64,000 nucleotides of DNA from Pseudomonas capsici (lineage in GTDB: Bacteria > Pseudomonadota > Gammaproteobacteria > Pseudomonadales > Pseudomonadaceae): positions 248,001 through 312,000 of the forward strand of contig NZ_JAFGZD010000006.1 of the NCBI RefSeq assembly GCF_017165765.1, read 5' to 3'. The notes beneath the pieces are model-generated. The model searched no databases, was not told the DNA's origin, and was given only the letters and a program-made list of their open reading frames with translations. Positions 27,558 through 36,051 of this stretch are shown here, in pieces (position 1 is the stretch's first letter; every line of letters begins with the position of its first letter). The position numbers and the translations under genes were made by a program.

Positions 27558-29369
27558 ATGCCTCATGAAGGCAGCCTGCTACAGGCCGCAGTCGTGTTCC
27601 TGCTCGCCGCCGTATTGACCGTTCCGCTGGCCAAACGCCTGCAACTGGGCGCCGTGCTGGGCTATTTGTTCGCGGGCGTCATCATCGGCCCTTCAGTGCT
27701 CAAACTGATCGGCAACCCGGAAAGTGTCAGCCACATCTCGGAACTCGGGGTGGTGTTGCTGCTGTTCATCATCGGTCTGGAACTGTCGCCCAAACGTTTA
27801 TGGGTCATGCGCAAGGCGGTCTTCGGAGTCGGCATGGCGCAGGTCCTGCTGACCGGACTGGTGATTGGCTGTGTTGCCCTGCTGGCCTTCGAGCAGCCCC
27901 TCAATACCGCTGTGGTGCTGGGTCTGGGGCTTGCGTTGTCGTCCACCGCTTTCGGCCTGCAAAGTCTGGCCGAGCGCAAGGAACTGAACAGCCCCCATGG
28001 ACGTCTGGCATTTGCCATTCTGCTGTTTCAGGACATCGCTGCCATCCCGCTGATTGCCATGGTTCCTCTATTGGCCGGCACCAGCCACGAGCAGGATCTC
28101 AGTTCTCATGAAAGCCTGCTTCACAGCCTGCAGGTGCTGGGCAGCATCGCCATTGTGGTGGTCGGCGGTCGCTACCTGCTACGCCCGGTGTTCCGCATCG
28201 TGGCCAAGACCAAGATCCAGGAGGTGTCCACAGCCACCGCGCTGCTGGTGGTCATGGGTACCGCCTGGCTGATGGAGCTGGTAGGCGTGTCCATGGCGCT
28301 GGGCGCATTTCTGGCCGGCCTGCTGCTGGCCGACTCCGAATACCGGCACGAACTGGAAGCTCAGATCGAGCCTTTCAAAGGCCTGTTGCTGGGGCTGTTT
28401 TTCATCAGCGTCGGGATGGGCGCCAATATCAGCCTGTTGTTCAGCTCGCCAGTGACTGTGCTGGGGCTGACATTTCTGCTGATTGCCCTGAAATTCCCAC
28501 TGCTGTTTTTCATCGGACGCCTGGCAGGCGGACTGAACAAACAGAATGCCCTGAGCCTGGGGCTGGTACTGGCCGCGGGTGGCGAGTTCGCTTTCGTCGT
28601 CTTCAAGATCGGCAACCAGCAAGGCCTGTTCGAACCCGCGCTGTACGACATTCTGATCCTGGCCATTACGCTCTCCATGGCCATGACGCCGCTGCTGTTC
28701 ATGGCCATGGCCCGCTGGATCAAGCCCAAGGCCAAGCCTGTCGATGTGCCGGACGAGTATCGCGATATCAATACCGACAGTCCTCGCGTGGTGATTGCCG
28801 GCATGGGCCGTATGGGCCAGATCGTGGCACGTATTCTGCGAGCGCAGAACATCCCTTTCGTGGCCCTGGACACTGCTGTGGAATCCATCGAATTCTCACG
28901 CAGCTTCGGCAATGTGCCGGTGTTCTACGGCGATCCGATGAAGCCGGAAATCCTGCGGGCGGCCAAGGTTCATGAGGCGGAGTTCTTTATCATCGCCACC
29001 GATGATCCTGACACCAACATCAAGACTGCCGAGCTGATCCGCAAGCTGTATCCGGACATGAAGATCATCGCCCGCGCCCGTAACCGCCAGCACGTCCATC
29101 GCCTGATCGACGTCGGCGCCCAGGCGGTACGTGAAACCTTCTATTCCAGCCTGGAAATGAGCCGTCAGACCCTGCTGGGCCTTGGTTTGAGTCAGGCCCA
29201 GGCCGATGCGCGGATCGACCGTTTCAAGCGTCACGACGAGCAGGTACTGGCTGCCCAGCATCTGGTGTATGACGATGAAGCCAAGCTTCTGCAGACCGCA
29301 CGGGAAGCCAGGAAGGAACTGGCGCAGTTGTTCGAGGCGGATCGTCAGGAAGAGGAATCGGGCAAGTAG
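27558..29369 (+). CDS. Monovalent cation:proton antiporter-2 family protein (KefB/KefC-like)
   Basis: 603 residues from the ATG at 27558 (AAGGAG upstream). About twelve membrane segments cover residues 5-400, with the CPA2 signature LALSSTAFGLQSLAERKELNSPHGRLAFAILLFQDIAAIPL. A C-terminal RCK/TrkA-N domain follows (about 408-525) with the nucleotide-binding GMGRMGQIVARIL loop and an acidic end of strand 2 (ALDT). It probably exports potassium in exchange for protons, gated by nucleotide or glutathione adducts. No KefF/KefG ancillary gene is adjacent. Assignment between KefB and KefC is not possible from this alone. Confidence 0.9.
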   Translation: MPHEGSLLQAAVVFLLAAVLTVPLAKRLQLGAVLGYLFAGVIIGPSVLKLIGNPESVSHISELGVVLLLFIIGLELSPKRLWVMRKAVFGVGMAQVLLTGLVIGCVALLAFEQPLNTAVVLGLGLALSSTAFGLQSLAERKELNSPHGRLAFAILLFQDIAAIPLIAMVPLLAGTSHEQDLSSHESLLHSLQVLGSIAIVVVGGRYLLRPVFRIVAKTKIQEVSTATALLVVMGTAWLMELVGVSMALGAFLAGLLLADSEYRHELEAQIEPFKGLLLGLFFISVGMGANISLLFSSPVTVLGLTFLLIALKFPLLFFIGRLAGGLNKQNALSLGLVLAAGGEFAFVVFKIGNQQGLFEPALYDILILAITLSMAMTPLLFMAMARWIKPKAKPVDVPDEYRDINTDSPRVVIAGMGRMGQIVARILRAQNIPFVALDTAVESIEFSRSFGNVPVFYGDPMKPEILRAAKVHEAEFFIIATDDPDTNIKTAELIRKLYPDMKIIARARNRQHVHRLIDVGAQAVRETFYSSLEMSRQTLLGLGLSQAQADARIDRFKRHDEQVLAAQHLVYDDEAKLLQTAREARKELAQLFEADRQEEESGK

Positions 29370-29374
29370 CGCTT

Positions 29375-29419
29375 CGCGACTGAAACGGATCGCCGCCCGG
29401 TCGCTCCGTTTCAGTCGCG
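29375..29419. terminator. 15-bp perfect hairpin between convergent genes
   Basis: Arms 29375-29389 and 29405-29419 are perfectly complementary with a 15-base loop. The right arm covers the stop codon of the glycosyltransferase gene. It probably terminates transcription from both sides despite lacking a T-run. Confidence 0.6.
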
Positions 29420-30352
29420 TGAACTGTCGGCATACGGACTGTCCCAGTAGCGTTTGTGCATGCCAAGCTTTTTCTTCAGGCCCTTGGGCAAACGCTTTTC
29501 CTGTTTGCTCAACTTGTAGGCCAGCAGCTTGAGGGCATTGCGCACGAAGGACAGTGGCCACAAGAGAAAGCGGCGCTTGCCCAGAAAGGCCAGCTCTGAT
29601 TTCACGTAGCGCATCCCCTCGCCTGCAATCCCGCCGAAGGTTTCGTAGATCCAGGATTCCCGCGACTGGAACACGCCAATATCGAAGTAACGACAAAACT
29701 CTTCGCGAAGGCTGTAGTTGTGGGAATGCCTGCACACCGCCGAACCTTCGTAAGCGATTTTCCAACCCGCGAGCAACATCCTGGCCGTGACATACATGTC
29801 TTCGGACAGGATCACATGTCGCGGAAACCCTCCCGTCGCCAGCAATGCCTCACGCCGATACGCCGCAAAGGAGTTCGACATGAACGGTGTCTTGATGCCC
29901 AGGGTAGCAGCATCGTCCAGGGTCTTGATCCGGGAGGTCGGCGGGTAATTGAACAGCCGCGCATGCTGTGCGAGCAGGTTGGCATCCTTGTGCGGCAATT
30001 GCCGCCCGCATACCGCACCTACCTTGGGGTCGGCAAACGGCAGCAGGATATTGGCGATAGCCTCGACATCCTCGACATAGGCATCCTGGGTCATGTAGAC
30101 GTAGACGTCGTAGTCGGGGTAGCGCTCGACCATCATCTGTCGGGTGCCGCCGTGGTTGAAGTCCTTGCTGTCGATACGGATCACATTCGCGCAGCGAGCC
30201 TGTGCCAGCTCCAGGGTGCCATCCGAAGAGCTGGAATCAACGATCAAGGTGTCGAAGGTCGCAGTCTGGGTCGCCAGCGAATCCAGCAGGCGGTCCAGAT
30301 CCTTGCGCCCATTGTAGGTCGGAATGACACAAGCCACTCTCAAAGACGGCAT
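29411..30352 (-). CDS. Family 2 glycosyltransferase (rhamnosyltransferase-like)
   Basis: 313 residues from the ATG at 30352, with GGAG 8 bases upstream. GT-A fold signatures: ACVIPTYNGRKDLDRLLDSL at the N-terminus, IVDSSSSDGTLELA for nucleotide-sugar binding, a variant metal motif in YMTQDAYVED, and the FMSNSFAAYRREALLATGGF acceptor region. It resembles RfbF/RmlG-type rhamnosyltransferases acting on surface polysaccharides. No polysaccharide cluster surrounds it, so the acceptor is unknown. It probably acts at the cytoplasmic face of the inner membrane. Confidence 0.85.
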   Translation of the reverse strand: MPSLRVACVIPTYNGRKDLDRLLDSLATQTATFDTLIVDSSSSDGTLELAQARCANVIRIDSKDFNHGGTRQMMVERYPDYDVYVYMTQDAYVEDVEAIANILLPFADPKVGAVCGRQLPHKDANLLAQHARLFNYPPTSRIKTLDDAATLGIKTPFMSNSFAAYRREALLATGGFPRHVILSEDMYVTARMLLAGWKIAYEGSAVCRHSHNYSLREEFCRYFDIGVFQSRESWIYETFGGIAGEGMRYVKSELAFLGKRRFLLWPLSFVRNALKLLAYKLSKQEKRLPKGLKKKLGMHKRYWDSPYADSSRD

Positions 30353-30441
30353 AACAATACTCCAGAGCAAAATCCTGATGCCCAATCTGTCAGCGTGTTT
30401 GAGGGTAGCTCATGCCTCGCCGGACGACCATTTGAATGCAA

Positions 30442-31650
30442 TCAGCCCAGCACTTCGCTCAAGGGAATGAAATTGATCCAGTCCCCTTCAGCGACCGTGG
30501 TGCCTTCGCGAACCTCGATCAGCCCGTCGGCCCAGGCCGCACTGCGCAGGACGCCGGAGCTTTGGTTGCCATAGGCCACGGCCCGCCCCTGTTGCAGACG
30601 CCCCCGCAGATATTCGCGACGATTGCCCGCCTTGCGCCAGACAAATCCGGCCGGTACGGGAAACTGCATGGGCGCGACATCCGCCACGCCCTGGCGACGT
30701 AGCAGATAGGCGCGAGCCAGCAGCGCAAAGGTGACCAGCGTTGAAGCCGGATTACCCGGCAGGCCGATCACCGGCACACCACGGAAATGGCCGAAGGTCA
30801 GTGGCTTGCCGGGCTTGATCGCCAGCTTCCACAACGACAGTTCGCCCTCTTCCCGCAGCGCATGGCCGAGGAAATCCGCTTCGCCTACGGATACGCCACC
30901 CGTGGACAGGATCAGGTCGACCTCGTTGAGCCCCGCCAATGCAGCGCGGGTCTTTTCCAGATCGTCCGGCAGGATACCGGCATCCACGACTTCGCATTCA
31001 AGACGCTGCAACCAACTGCACAGCAGCACGCGATTGCTGTTGTAGATCTGCCCCGGCCCCAATGGCTGACCGGGCTCGATCAACTCATCGCCGGTGGACA
31101 GCACGGCCACCCTGACCCGGCGTATGACCTCAAGCTCGGCCAGCCCCAGGGATGCCGCGAGCCCCAGTTCGATGGGACCCAGGCGAGTACCCGCCGCCAA
31201 CACCTTGTCGCCGACTGTGGTTTCCTGGCCTTGAGGACGAATGTTCTGGCCAGGCTTCAGCGGCTCGATAAAACGGACGCGCTGGTCCTGCAGAACCTCG
31301 GCGTTTTCCTGCATTTCAACGCAATCGGCCCCTTCCGGCATGGGCGCGCCGGTGAAGATCCGTGCACAGGTGCCAACTGCCAGCGGCTCGGGAGCCTGAC
31401 CGGCGAAGATACGCTGACTGACCGGCAGCGGCTCGCCGGTCCAGTCCGCCAGACGCAGCGCGTAACCGTCCATGGCGCTGTTGGGCCAGGGCGGCAGGTC
31501 AAGGGTGGCGATCAGATCCACCGCCAGCACACGCCCCTGGGCTTCGGCCAGAGAAACCCGTTCACGCCCGGTAATGGGCGAGGCTTCGGCCATCTCCAGC
31601 AGGCGCGCGATGGCTTGTTCGACAGGCATCAGGGCCTGAGGTGCGTTCAT
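30442..31650 (-). CDS. moeA: Molybdopterin molybdotransferase
   Basis: 402 residues, four-domain MoeA. Motifs: PPWPNSAMDGYALR near residue 55, VLSTGDELIEPGQPLGPGQIYNSN near 190, LILSTGGVSVGEADFLG near 250 and VIGLPGNPASTLVTF near 300. It inserts molybdate into adenylated molybdopterin. It follows moaB by 6 bp, so the two are one operon; mobA is divergent upstream. Confidence 0.96.
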   Translation of the reverse strand: MNAPQALMPVEQAIARLLEMAEASPITGRERVSLAEAQGRVLAVDLIATLDLPPWPNSAMDGYALRLADWTGEPLPVSQRIFAGQAPEPLAVGTCARIFTGAPMPEGADCVEMQENAEVLQDQRVRFIEPLKPGQNIRPQGQETTVGDKVLAAGTRLGPIELGLAASLGLAELEVIRRVRVAVLSTGDELIEPGQPLGPGQIYNSNRVLLCSWLQRLECEVVDAGILPDDLEKTRAALAGLNEVDLILSTGGVSVGEADFLGHALREEGELSLWKLAIKPGKPLTFGHFRGVPVIGLPGNPASTLVTFALLARAYLLRRQGVADVAPMQFPVPAGFVWRKAGNRREYLRGRLQQGRAVAYGNQSSGVLRSAAWADGLIEVREGTTVAEGDWINFIPLSEVLG

Positions 31651-31656
31651 CTGCGC

Positions 31657-32196
31657 TCAACCACGGGTGGCGCAGGGCTCGGCCTGCTTGAGGTGCGGCA
31701 CGAAATTGCACGGACGGAAACGTGAATCCAGCTGTTGAGACAGAATCCCGTCCCAGGCAGTACGCACCGCGTTGGTGGAGCCTGGCAGGCAGCAGACCAG
31801 CGTACCGTTGGCCAGACCGGCCAGCGCCCGGGACTGAATGGTCGAAGTGCCGATATCCGGCACGGAAATCTGCCGGAACAGCTCACCGAAACCATCGACC
31901 TGTTTGTCCAGCAGGCAGCTCACGGCCTCCGGCGTGCTGTCACGTCCGGTAAAGCCCGTGCCGCCAGTGATCAGCACGACCTGCACCTGTTCGTCGGCAA
32001 TCCAGGTCGCGACCTGGGCGCGGATCTTGTAAAGGTCATCCTTGAGCAGCACGCGCTCGATCAGGCCGTGACCGGCTCCGGTCAGGCGATCGACGAACAT
32101 CTGTCCCGATGTGTCGTTTTCAAAAGTGCGGGTATCGCTGACGGTCAGGACGGCGATATTCAGGGGTACAAAAGGTGTGTCAGCCTTGGCTTTCAT
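31657..32196 (-). CDS. moaB: Molybdenum cofactor biosynthesis protein B
   Basis: 179 residues from the ATG at 32196. MoaB/MogA fold: [19 protein letters not shown] near the N-terminus and [19 protein letters not shown] in the centre, the molybdopterin-binding region. It adenylates or assists molybdopterin before molybdate insertion. First gene of moaB-moeA, divergent from mobA with a 76-bp shared promoter gap. Confidence 0.94.
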   Translation of the reverse strand: MKAKADTPFVPLNIAVLTVSDTRTFENDTSGQMFVDRLTGAGHGLIERVLLKDDLYKIRAQVATWIADEQVQVVLITGGTGFTGRDSTPEAVSCLLDKQVDGFGELFRQISVPDIGTSTIQSRALAGLANGTLVCCLPGSTNAVRTAWDGILSQQLDSRFRPCNFVPHLKQAEPCATRG

Positions 32197-32272
32197 GGCC
32201 TCGATCCGGTTGTTAAGGAAACAGGCCGGTGTTATATCACAGCACTCCTTTTTACTGCCCGGTGAGTCTTTG

Positions 32273-32875
32273 ATGAATGTTGGCGTCACATTGCCGAATT
32301 GCTCCATTCTGCTGCTGGCCGGAGGTCAGGGACAACGCATGGGCGGACGCGACAAAGGCCTTGTGCAATGGCGAGGCGAACCGTTGATTCAGCACCTGCA
32401 TCGCCTGACACGTCCCCTGACGGACGACCTGATCATTTCCTGCAATCGCAACCAGGAGCGTTACGCCGCTTACGCAGATCAACTGGTTCAGGACGATAAC
32501 ACTGACTTCAGCGGGCCTCTGGCCGGTATTCGCGCCGCCCTGCCCCGTGCCCGGCACGACTACCTGCTGGTGCTGCCTTGCGATGTGCCGCTGATCGATC
32601 ATGCCTTGCTGCAGGCGCTGCGAAACACTGCATTCGAACACCCCGATCAGCCGGTCATGATTCGTGAAGGCGAGCACTGGCAACCGCTGCTCTGCATCAT
32701 TCCGACCGCCCATGCCGAAGCTCTGGAGCGTGCGTGGCAGAGCGGTGAACGCAGCCCGCGCCGGGCCATGGCGGACCTTCAGCCCGTGGCCTTGCAACTG
32801 GAAGCTGGCGACCCTCGTCTGGCCAATCTCAATACCCCCGAGTTGCTGAGCCAGATCAATGATCAGGCTCCATGA
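32273..32875 (+). CDS. mobA: Molybdenum cofactor guanylyltransferase
   Basis: 200 residues from the ATG at 32273. The GTP-binding signature [21 protein letters not shown] lies at the N-terminus, and [18 protein letters not shown] carries the metal-binding Asp. It joins GMP to the molybdenum cofactor to make MGD. It is divergent from moaB-moeA; the shared 76-bp gap would allow joint control. Confidence 0.95.
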   Translation: MNVGVTLPNCSILLLAGGQGQRMGGRDKGLVQWRGEPLIQHLHRLTRPLTDDLIISCNRNQERYAAYADQLVQDDNTDFSGPLAGIRAALPRARHDYLLVLPCDVPLIDHALLQALRNTAFEHPDQPVMIREGEHWQPLLCIIPTAHAEALERAWQSGERSPRRAMADLQPVALQLEAGDPRLANLNTPELLSQINDQAP

Positions 32876-32948
32876 ACTTTTCATGGAACTTGCAGAAGGT
32901 GTATACGTCTGAGAGTCATTAACCAAGAGTCCATCCGGAGACACAGTC

Positions 32949-33173
32949 ATGAAACAACGCACACTTCCTGCCGCCTTTTTGCTGGCACTGGGTATTGCAT
33001 CCCTCGCAGGTTGCGCATCCCCAACTGTAATCACCCTCAATGATGGCCGTGAAATCCAGTCCGTAGATACCCCTCACTACGATGAAGATTCGGGCTTCTA
33101 CGAGTTCAAGCAACTCGATGGCAAGCAGACCCGCATCAACAAGGATCAGGTACGTACCGTCAAGGATCTGTAA
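32949..33173 (+). CDS. YgdI/YgdR-family lipoprotein
   Basis: 74 residues. The signal peptide ends in the lipobox SLAGC, giving a lipid-anchored mature protein of about 52 residues. The core VITLNDGREIQSVDTPHYDEDSGFYEFKQLDGK is the SH3-like YgdI/YgdR domain of enterobacterial small lipoproteins, function unknown. ATG preceded by CGGAG. It ends at a strong terminator. Confidence 0.92.
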   Translation: MKQRTLPAAFLLALGIASLAGCASPTVITLNDGREIQSVDTPHYDEDSGFYEFKQLDGKQTRINKDQVRTVKDL

Positions 33174-33196
33174 TCCGGACGTGATGTAGAAAAAAA

Positions 33197-33227
33197 CCCG
33201 CCAGTCGTCTAGCTGGCGGGCTTTTTA
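33197..33227 (+). terminator. Rho-independent terminator
   Basis: CCCGCCAG-N8-CTGGCGGG followed by CTTTTT, 24 bases past the lipoprotein stop. Confidence 0.9.
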
Positions 33228-33254
33228 TTGGCTTCCACAATTCCACACCATCCC

Positions 33255-33314
33255 GTAGGACCGATTTCAGTCGGGAAGGCGTTAGCGAGCGATGAGGCTG
33301 AAGCCGGTCTTACC
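33255..33314. repeat. REP-like inverted pair
   Basis: A GTAGGACCGATTTCAG half-element is followed about 40 bp later by its inverted relative (reverse complement GTAAGACCGGCTTCAG). This head-to-head arrangement in an intergenic gap is typical of Pseudomonas REP doublets (REPINs). Confidence 0.6.
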
Positions 33315-33323
33315 TGTACGGGC

Positions 33324-34214
33324 TTACCAGTCAAGCCTGAGCAGGCTCTCGAACTCGCGGGGTTCCCCGCTAAGCGGGTCGACAAAGCGCAGCCCCTGGG
33401 CCAGCAGCTTCAATGGCCGGTCGTAATCGTCGACGGCATCCTTGATGACCTCGGGATAGAACGGGTCATTGCAGATCGCCGCGCCCAGCGCTGCCATGTG
33501 TACGCGCAACTGGTGCTTCTTGCCGGTCACCGGATACAAGCCGTAACGCCATAACTCCCCGTTGCGCTCGCAGACTTCGATGCGGGTCTCGGTATTGCTT
33601 GCCCCCGGCCCTTCCTGCATGCGGAAAAACGGTTCGCCATCCACCAACCGGCTCACATGCAGACGAGGAAACTCGAGCCCGGGCAGCGCCGGCGCGATGG
33701 CTTCGTAACGCTTGTCGATCCTGCGGGTGGGAAACAGCGCCTGATAGGCCGAGCGGCTTTGCCTGTTGGCCGAAAACAGCACCAGCCCGGCGGTATGCCG
33801 GTCGATGCGGTGCAGCGGAACCAGGTCCGGATTGCCCAGCCGATGGATCAGACGCCGCAGCAGGGTCTGCTCGACATACTCGCCAGCCGGGGTAACCGGC
33901 AGGAAATGGGGCTTGTCGGCCACCACCAGATGCTCGTCGGCATACAGAATCGTTTCCACGACCGGGATCGGCGTTTCGTTCGGCACTTCGCGAAAATAAT
34001 GAATCTTCAGACCTTCCCGATAAGCCAGATCGGGGGAGACAGGCATGCCATCGGCATCCAGCACCTTGCCACGGGCGATGCGGTCCAGCCATTGCTCGCG
34101 GCTGATGGCTGCGAATCGCGCGCACAGGCAGTCGAGTACCGTCGTCCAGGGGCCAGGCGGCAGATAGAGGGTACTGGCTTGGTTATGGGCGGCAACGAAA
34201 GCGGACTCGGACAT
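33324..34214 (-). CDS. RluA-family pseudouridine synthase
   Basis: 296 residues from the ATG at 34214. It has an N-terminal S4-like part, then the catalytic motif LVPLHRIDRHTAGLVLFS with the essential Asp after HRI, followed by KRYEAI and GLYPVTGKKHQLRVHMAALGA. It isomerises a uridine in rRNA or tRNA; which position cannot be told from sequence. The ribosome site is weak. It is divergent from the shikimate dehydrogenase-like gene. Confidence 0.9.
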   Translation of the reverse strand: MSESAFVAAHNQASTLYLPPGPWTTVLDCLCARFAAISREQWLDRIARGKVLDADGMPVSPDLAYREGLKIHYFREVPNETPIPVVETILYADEHLVVADKPHFLPVTPAGEYVEQTLLRRLIHRLGNPDLVPLHRIDRHTAGLVLFSANRQSRSAYQALFPTRRIDKRYEAIAPALPGLEFPRLHVSRLVDGEPFFRMQEGPGASNTETRIEVCERNGELWRYGLYPVTGKKHQLRVHMAALGAAICNDPFYPEVIKDAVDDYDRPLKLLAQGLRFVDPLSGEPREFESLLRLDW

Positions 34215-34421
34215 GGGTAGATCTGACACTCGTGAAAATGCTGGAGCAACTGGCCGGGCATTATCCCTCAAGGACCTGATCATCGCTATCCGGGCGATAA
34301 CCGCACCAAATCCCTGCAAGGCCCGAGATAGAGACTGCAGCACTTTGAACCATCTGGTACATTTTGCCGAAATGTTTGCCCGACATCGGGCATGTGACGC
34401 CAGAACAAGAGACAGAAAGTC

Positions 34422-35276
34422 ATGACCCAGATTGAAAAACCGTCCATTCTCGCCGGCCTGATCGGCTCGGGCATCCAGGCTTCAAGAACCCCGTCGATGC
34501 ATGAACATGAGGGCGACGCCCAGGGTTTGCGTTATCTGTATCGGCTGATCGATATCGACGCCCTCCAACTGGATATCAATGCACTGCCACGTTTGCTGGA
34601 AGGTGCCCAGAACATGGGGTTCACAGGCCTGAACATTACCTTCCCCTGCAAGCAGGCCGTCATCCCCTTGCTGGACGAACTGTCCGATGAGGCTCGCGGT
34701 ATCGGTGCGGTCAACACCGTGGTCTTCAAGGATGGCAAGCGCATCGGCCATAACACCGACTGCCTGGGCTTTGCCGAGGGTTTGCATCGCGGTCTGGCCC
34801 AGGCACCGCGTCAGCATGTGGTGCAGATGGGCGCTGGAGGTGCCGGTGCTGCCGTGGCCCATGCGTTGCTCAGTTCAGGCGTTCAGCGCTTGAGCGTTTT
34901 CGAGGTTGAGCCTGAACGCGCCCGCGGTCTGGTGGATAACCTCAACGCCTGTTTCGGAGCCGGCCGGGCTCAGGTGGGACTCGATCTGCCGGGCGCAATG
35001 GCCGAAGCCGACGGACTGGTGAATACCACCCCCGTGGGCATGGCCAAACTGCCCGGCACGCCATTGCCGGTGGAGCTGCTGCGCCCCGAACTCTGGGTAG
35101 CGGAAATCATTTACTTCCCGCTGGAAACCGAACTGCTCAAGCATGCCCGCGCGCTGGGTTGCCGCACCCTCGACGGCTCGACCATGGCCGTGTTTCAGGC
35201 AGTGAAGGCCTTCGAGCTGTTCAGTGGCCGCCCTGCCGATGCAGAGCGCATGATGGACCACTTCCACAGCCTGTAA
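34422..35276 (+). CDS. Shikimate/quinate 5-dehydrogenase-like enzyme
   Basis: 284 residues, AroE/YdiB family. Substrate-binding N-terminal domain with QASRTPSMHEHEG, the catalytic Lys in NITFPCKQAVIPL and Asp in HNTDCLGFAEGL; the dinucleotide site is GAGGAGAAVAHAL. The start of the motif (RTPSMHE rather than the SLSP-type of biosynthetic AroE) and the catabolic neighbours suggest a quinate/shikimate-oxidising paralogue, probably NAD-linked (inference). It converges with the TetR gene with 3 bp between stops. Confidence 0.85.
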   Translation: MTQIEKPSILAGLIGSGIQASRTPSMHEHEGDAQGLRYLYRLIDIDALQLDINALPRLLEGAQNMGFTGLNITFPCKQAVIPLLDELSDEARGIGAVNTVVFKDGKRIGHNTDCLGFAEGLHRGLAQAPRQHVVQMGAGGAGAAVAHALLSSGVQRLSVFEVEPERARGLVDNLNACFGAGRAQVGLDLPGAMAEADGLVNTTPVGMAKLPGTPLPVELLRPELWVAEIIYFPLETELLKHARALGCRTLDGSTMAVFQAVKAFELFSGRPADAERMMDHFHSL

Positions 35277-35279
35277 GGC

Positions 35280-35951
35280 TCAGCGTTTGAGGTAACTCAG
35301 CACAGCGTCGCAGATCATGGTCTTGTGACGCTGCCTGACCTCATCGCTCCACAGCTCGATCTGGAAAATCTCGCTGAACGTGTGCCGGTTGGAGATGCGA
35401 TAGAAGCAGAACGAGCTGATCATCAGGTGCAGATCCACCGGATGAACCCCCTCGCGGAACAGCCCCATGGACTCGCCGCGCCGCAGGATATCGTCCAGCG
35501 CCCGAATGATGTTCTGGCTCTTGGCCTGGATCGACTCGGACTGCTTGACGTTCTCGCCGTTATGTATGTTTTCGATGCACACGATGCGCACGAAATCGAC
35601 ATTGCGGTCATGGTGATCGAAGGTGAACTCCACGACCCGGTGAATGGCTTCCACCGGCTCAAGCTCGCCCAGATTCAACTGGCTTTCGGTGGTGCGGATA
35701 TCGCCATAGAGCTTTTCCAGCACCTCGACGTACAGCTGCTCCTTGCTACCGAAGTAGTAATAGATCATCCGTTTCGAGGTCTTGGTGCGTTCGGCGATGG
35801 CGTCGACACGCGCACCGGTCAGGCCGTAGGCAACGAACTCGACGATTGCCGCCTGAAGAATATCCTCGCGGGTCTTTTCCGGATTGTTCTTGCGGCTCTT
35901 GCGCAGCGCATCGACGGGCTCGACGGCAGCGGAGTCGGCAGTTTTTTTCAT
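35280..35951 (-). CDS. TetR-family regulator of the quinate/shikimate block
   Basis: 223 residues. The N-terminal TetR helix-turn-helix is clear (TREDILQAAIVEFVAYGLTGARVDAIAERTKTSKRMIYYYFGSKEQLY); the C-terminal effector domain is divergent. A basic, Asn-rich leader of about 25 residues precedes the DNA-binding domain. It lies upstream of quiC on the same strand with about 100 bp between. Probable targets are the TAACCAGTTA-like sites upstream of quiC, the MFS gene and the porin; the effector might be a quinate-pathway intermediate. Target and ligand are inference. Confidence 0.85.
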   Translation of the reverse strand: MKKTADSAAVEPVDALRKSRKNNPEKTREDILQAAIVEFVAYGLTGARVDAIAERTKTSKRMIYYYFGSKEQLYVEVLEKLYGDIRTTESQLNLGELEPVEAIHRVVEFTFDHHDRNVDFVRIVCIENIHNGENVKQSESIQAKSQNIIRALDDILRRGESMGLFREGVHPVDLHLMISSFCFYRISNRHTFSEIFQIELWSDEVRQRHKTMICDAVLSYLKR

Positions 35952-36051
35952 TATTCGCTCACGACCACGGTTGAATTCCGGATTATGAAGCGCGTAATGG
36001 ATCGAGGGAAGCTGCGCAGCACTCCTGCACTGCGCAGCCCGGCATCAGAAG

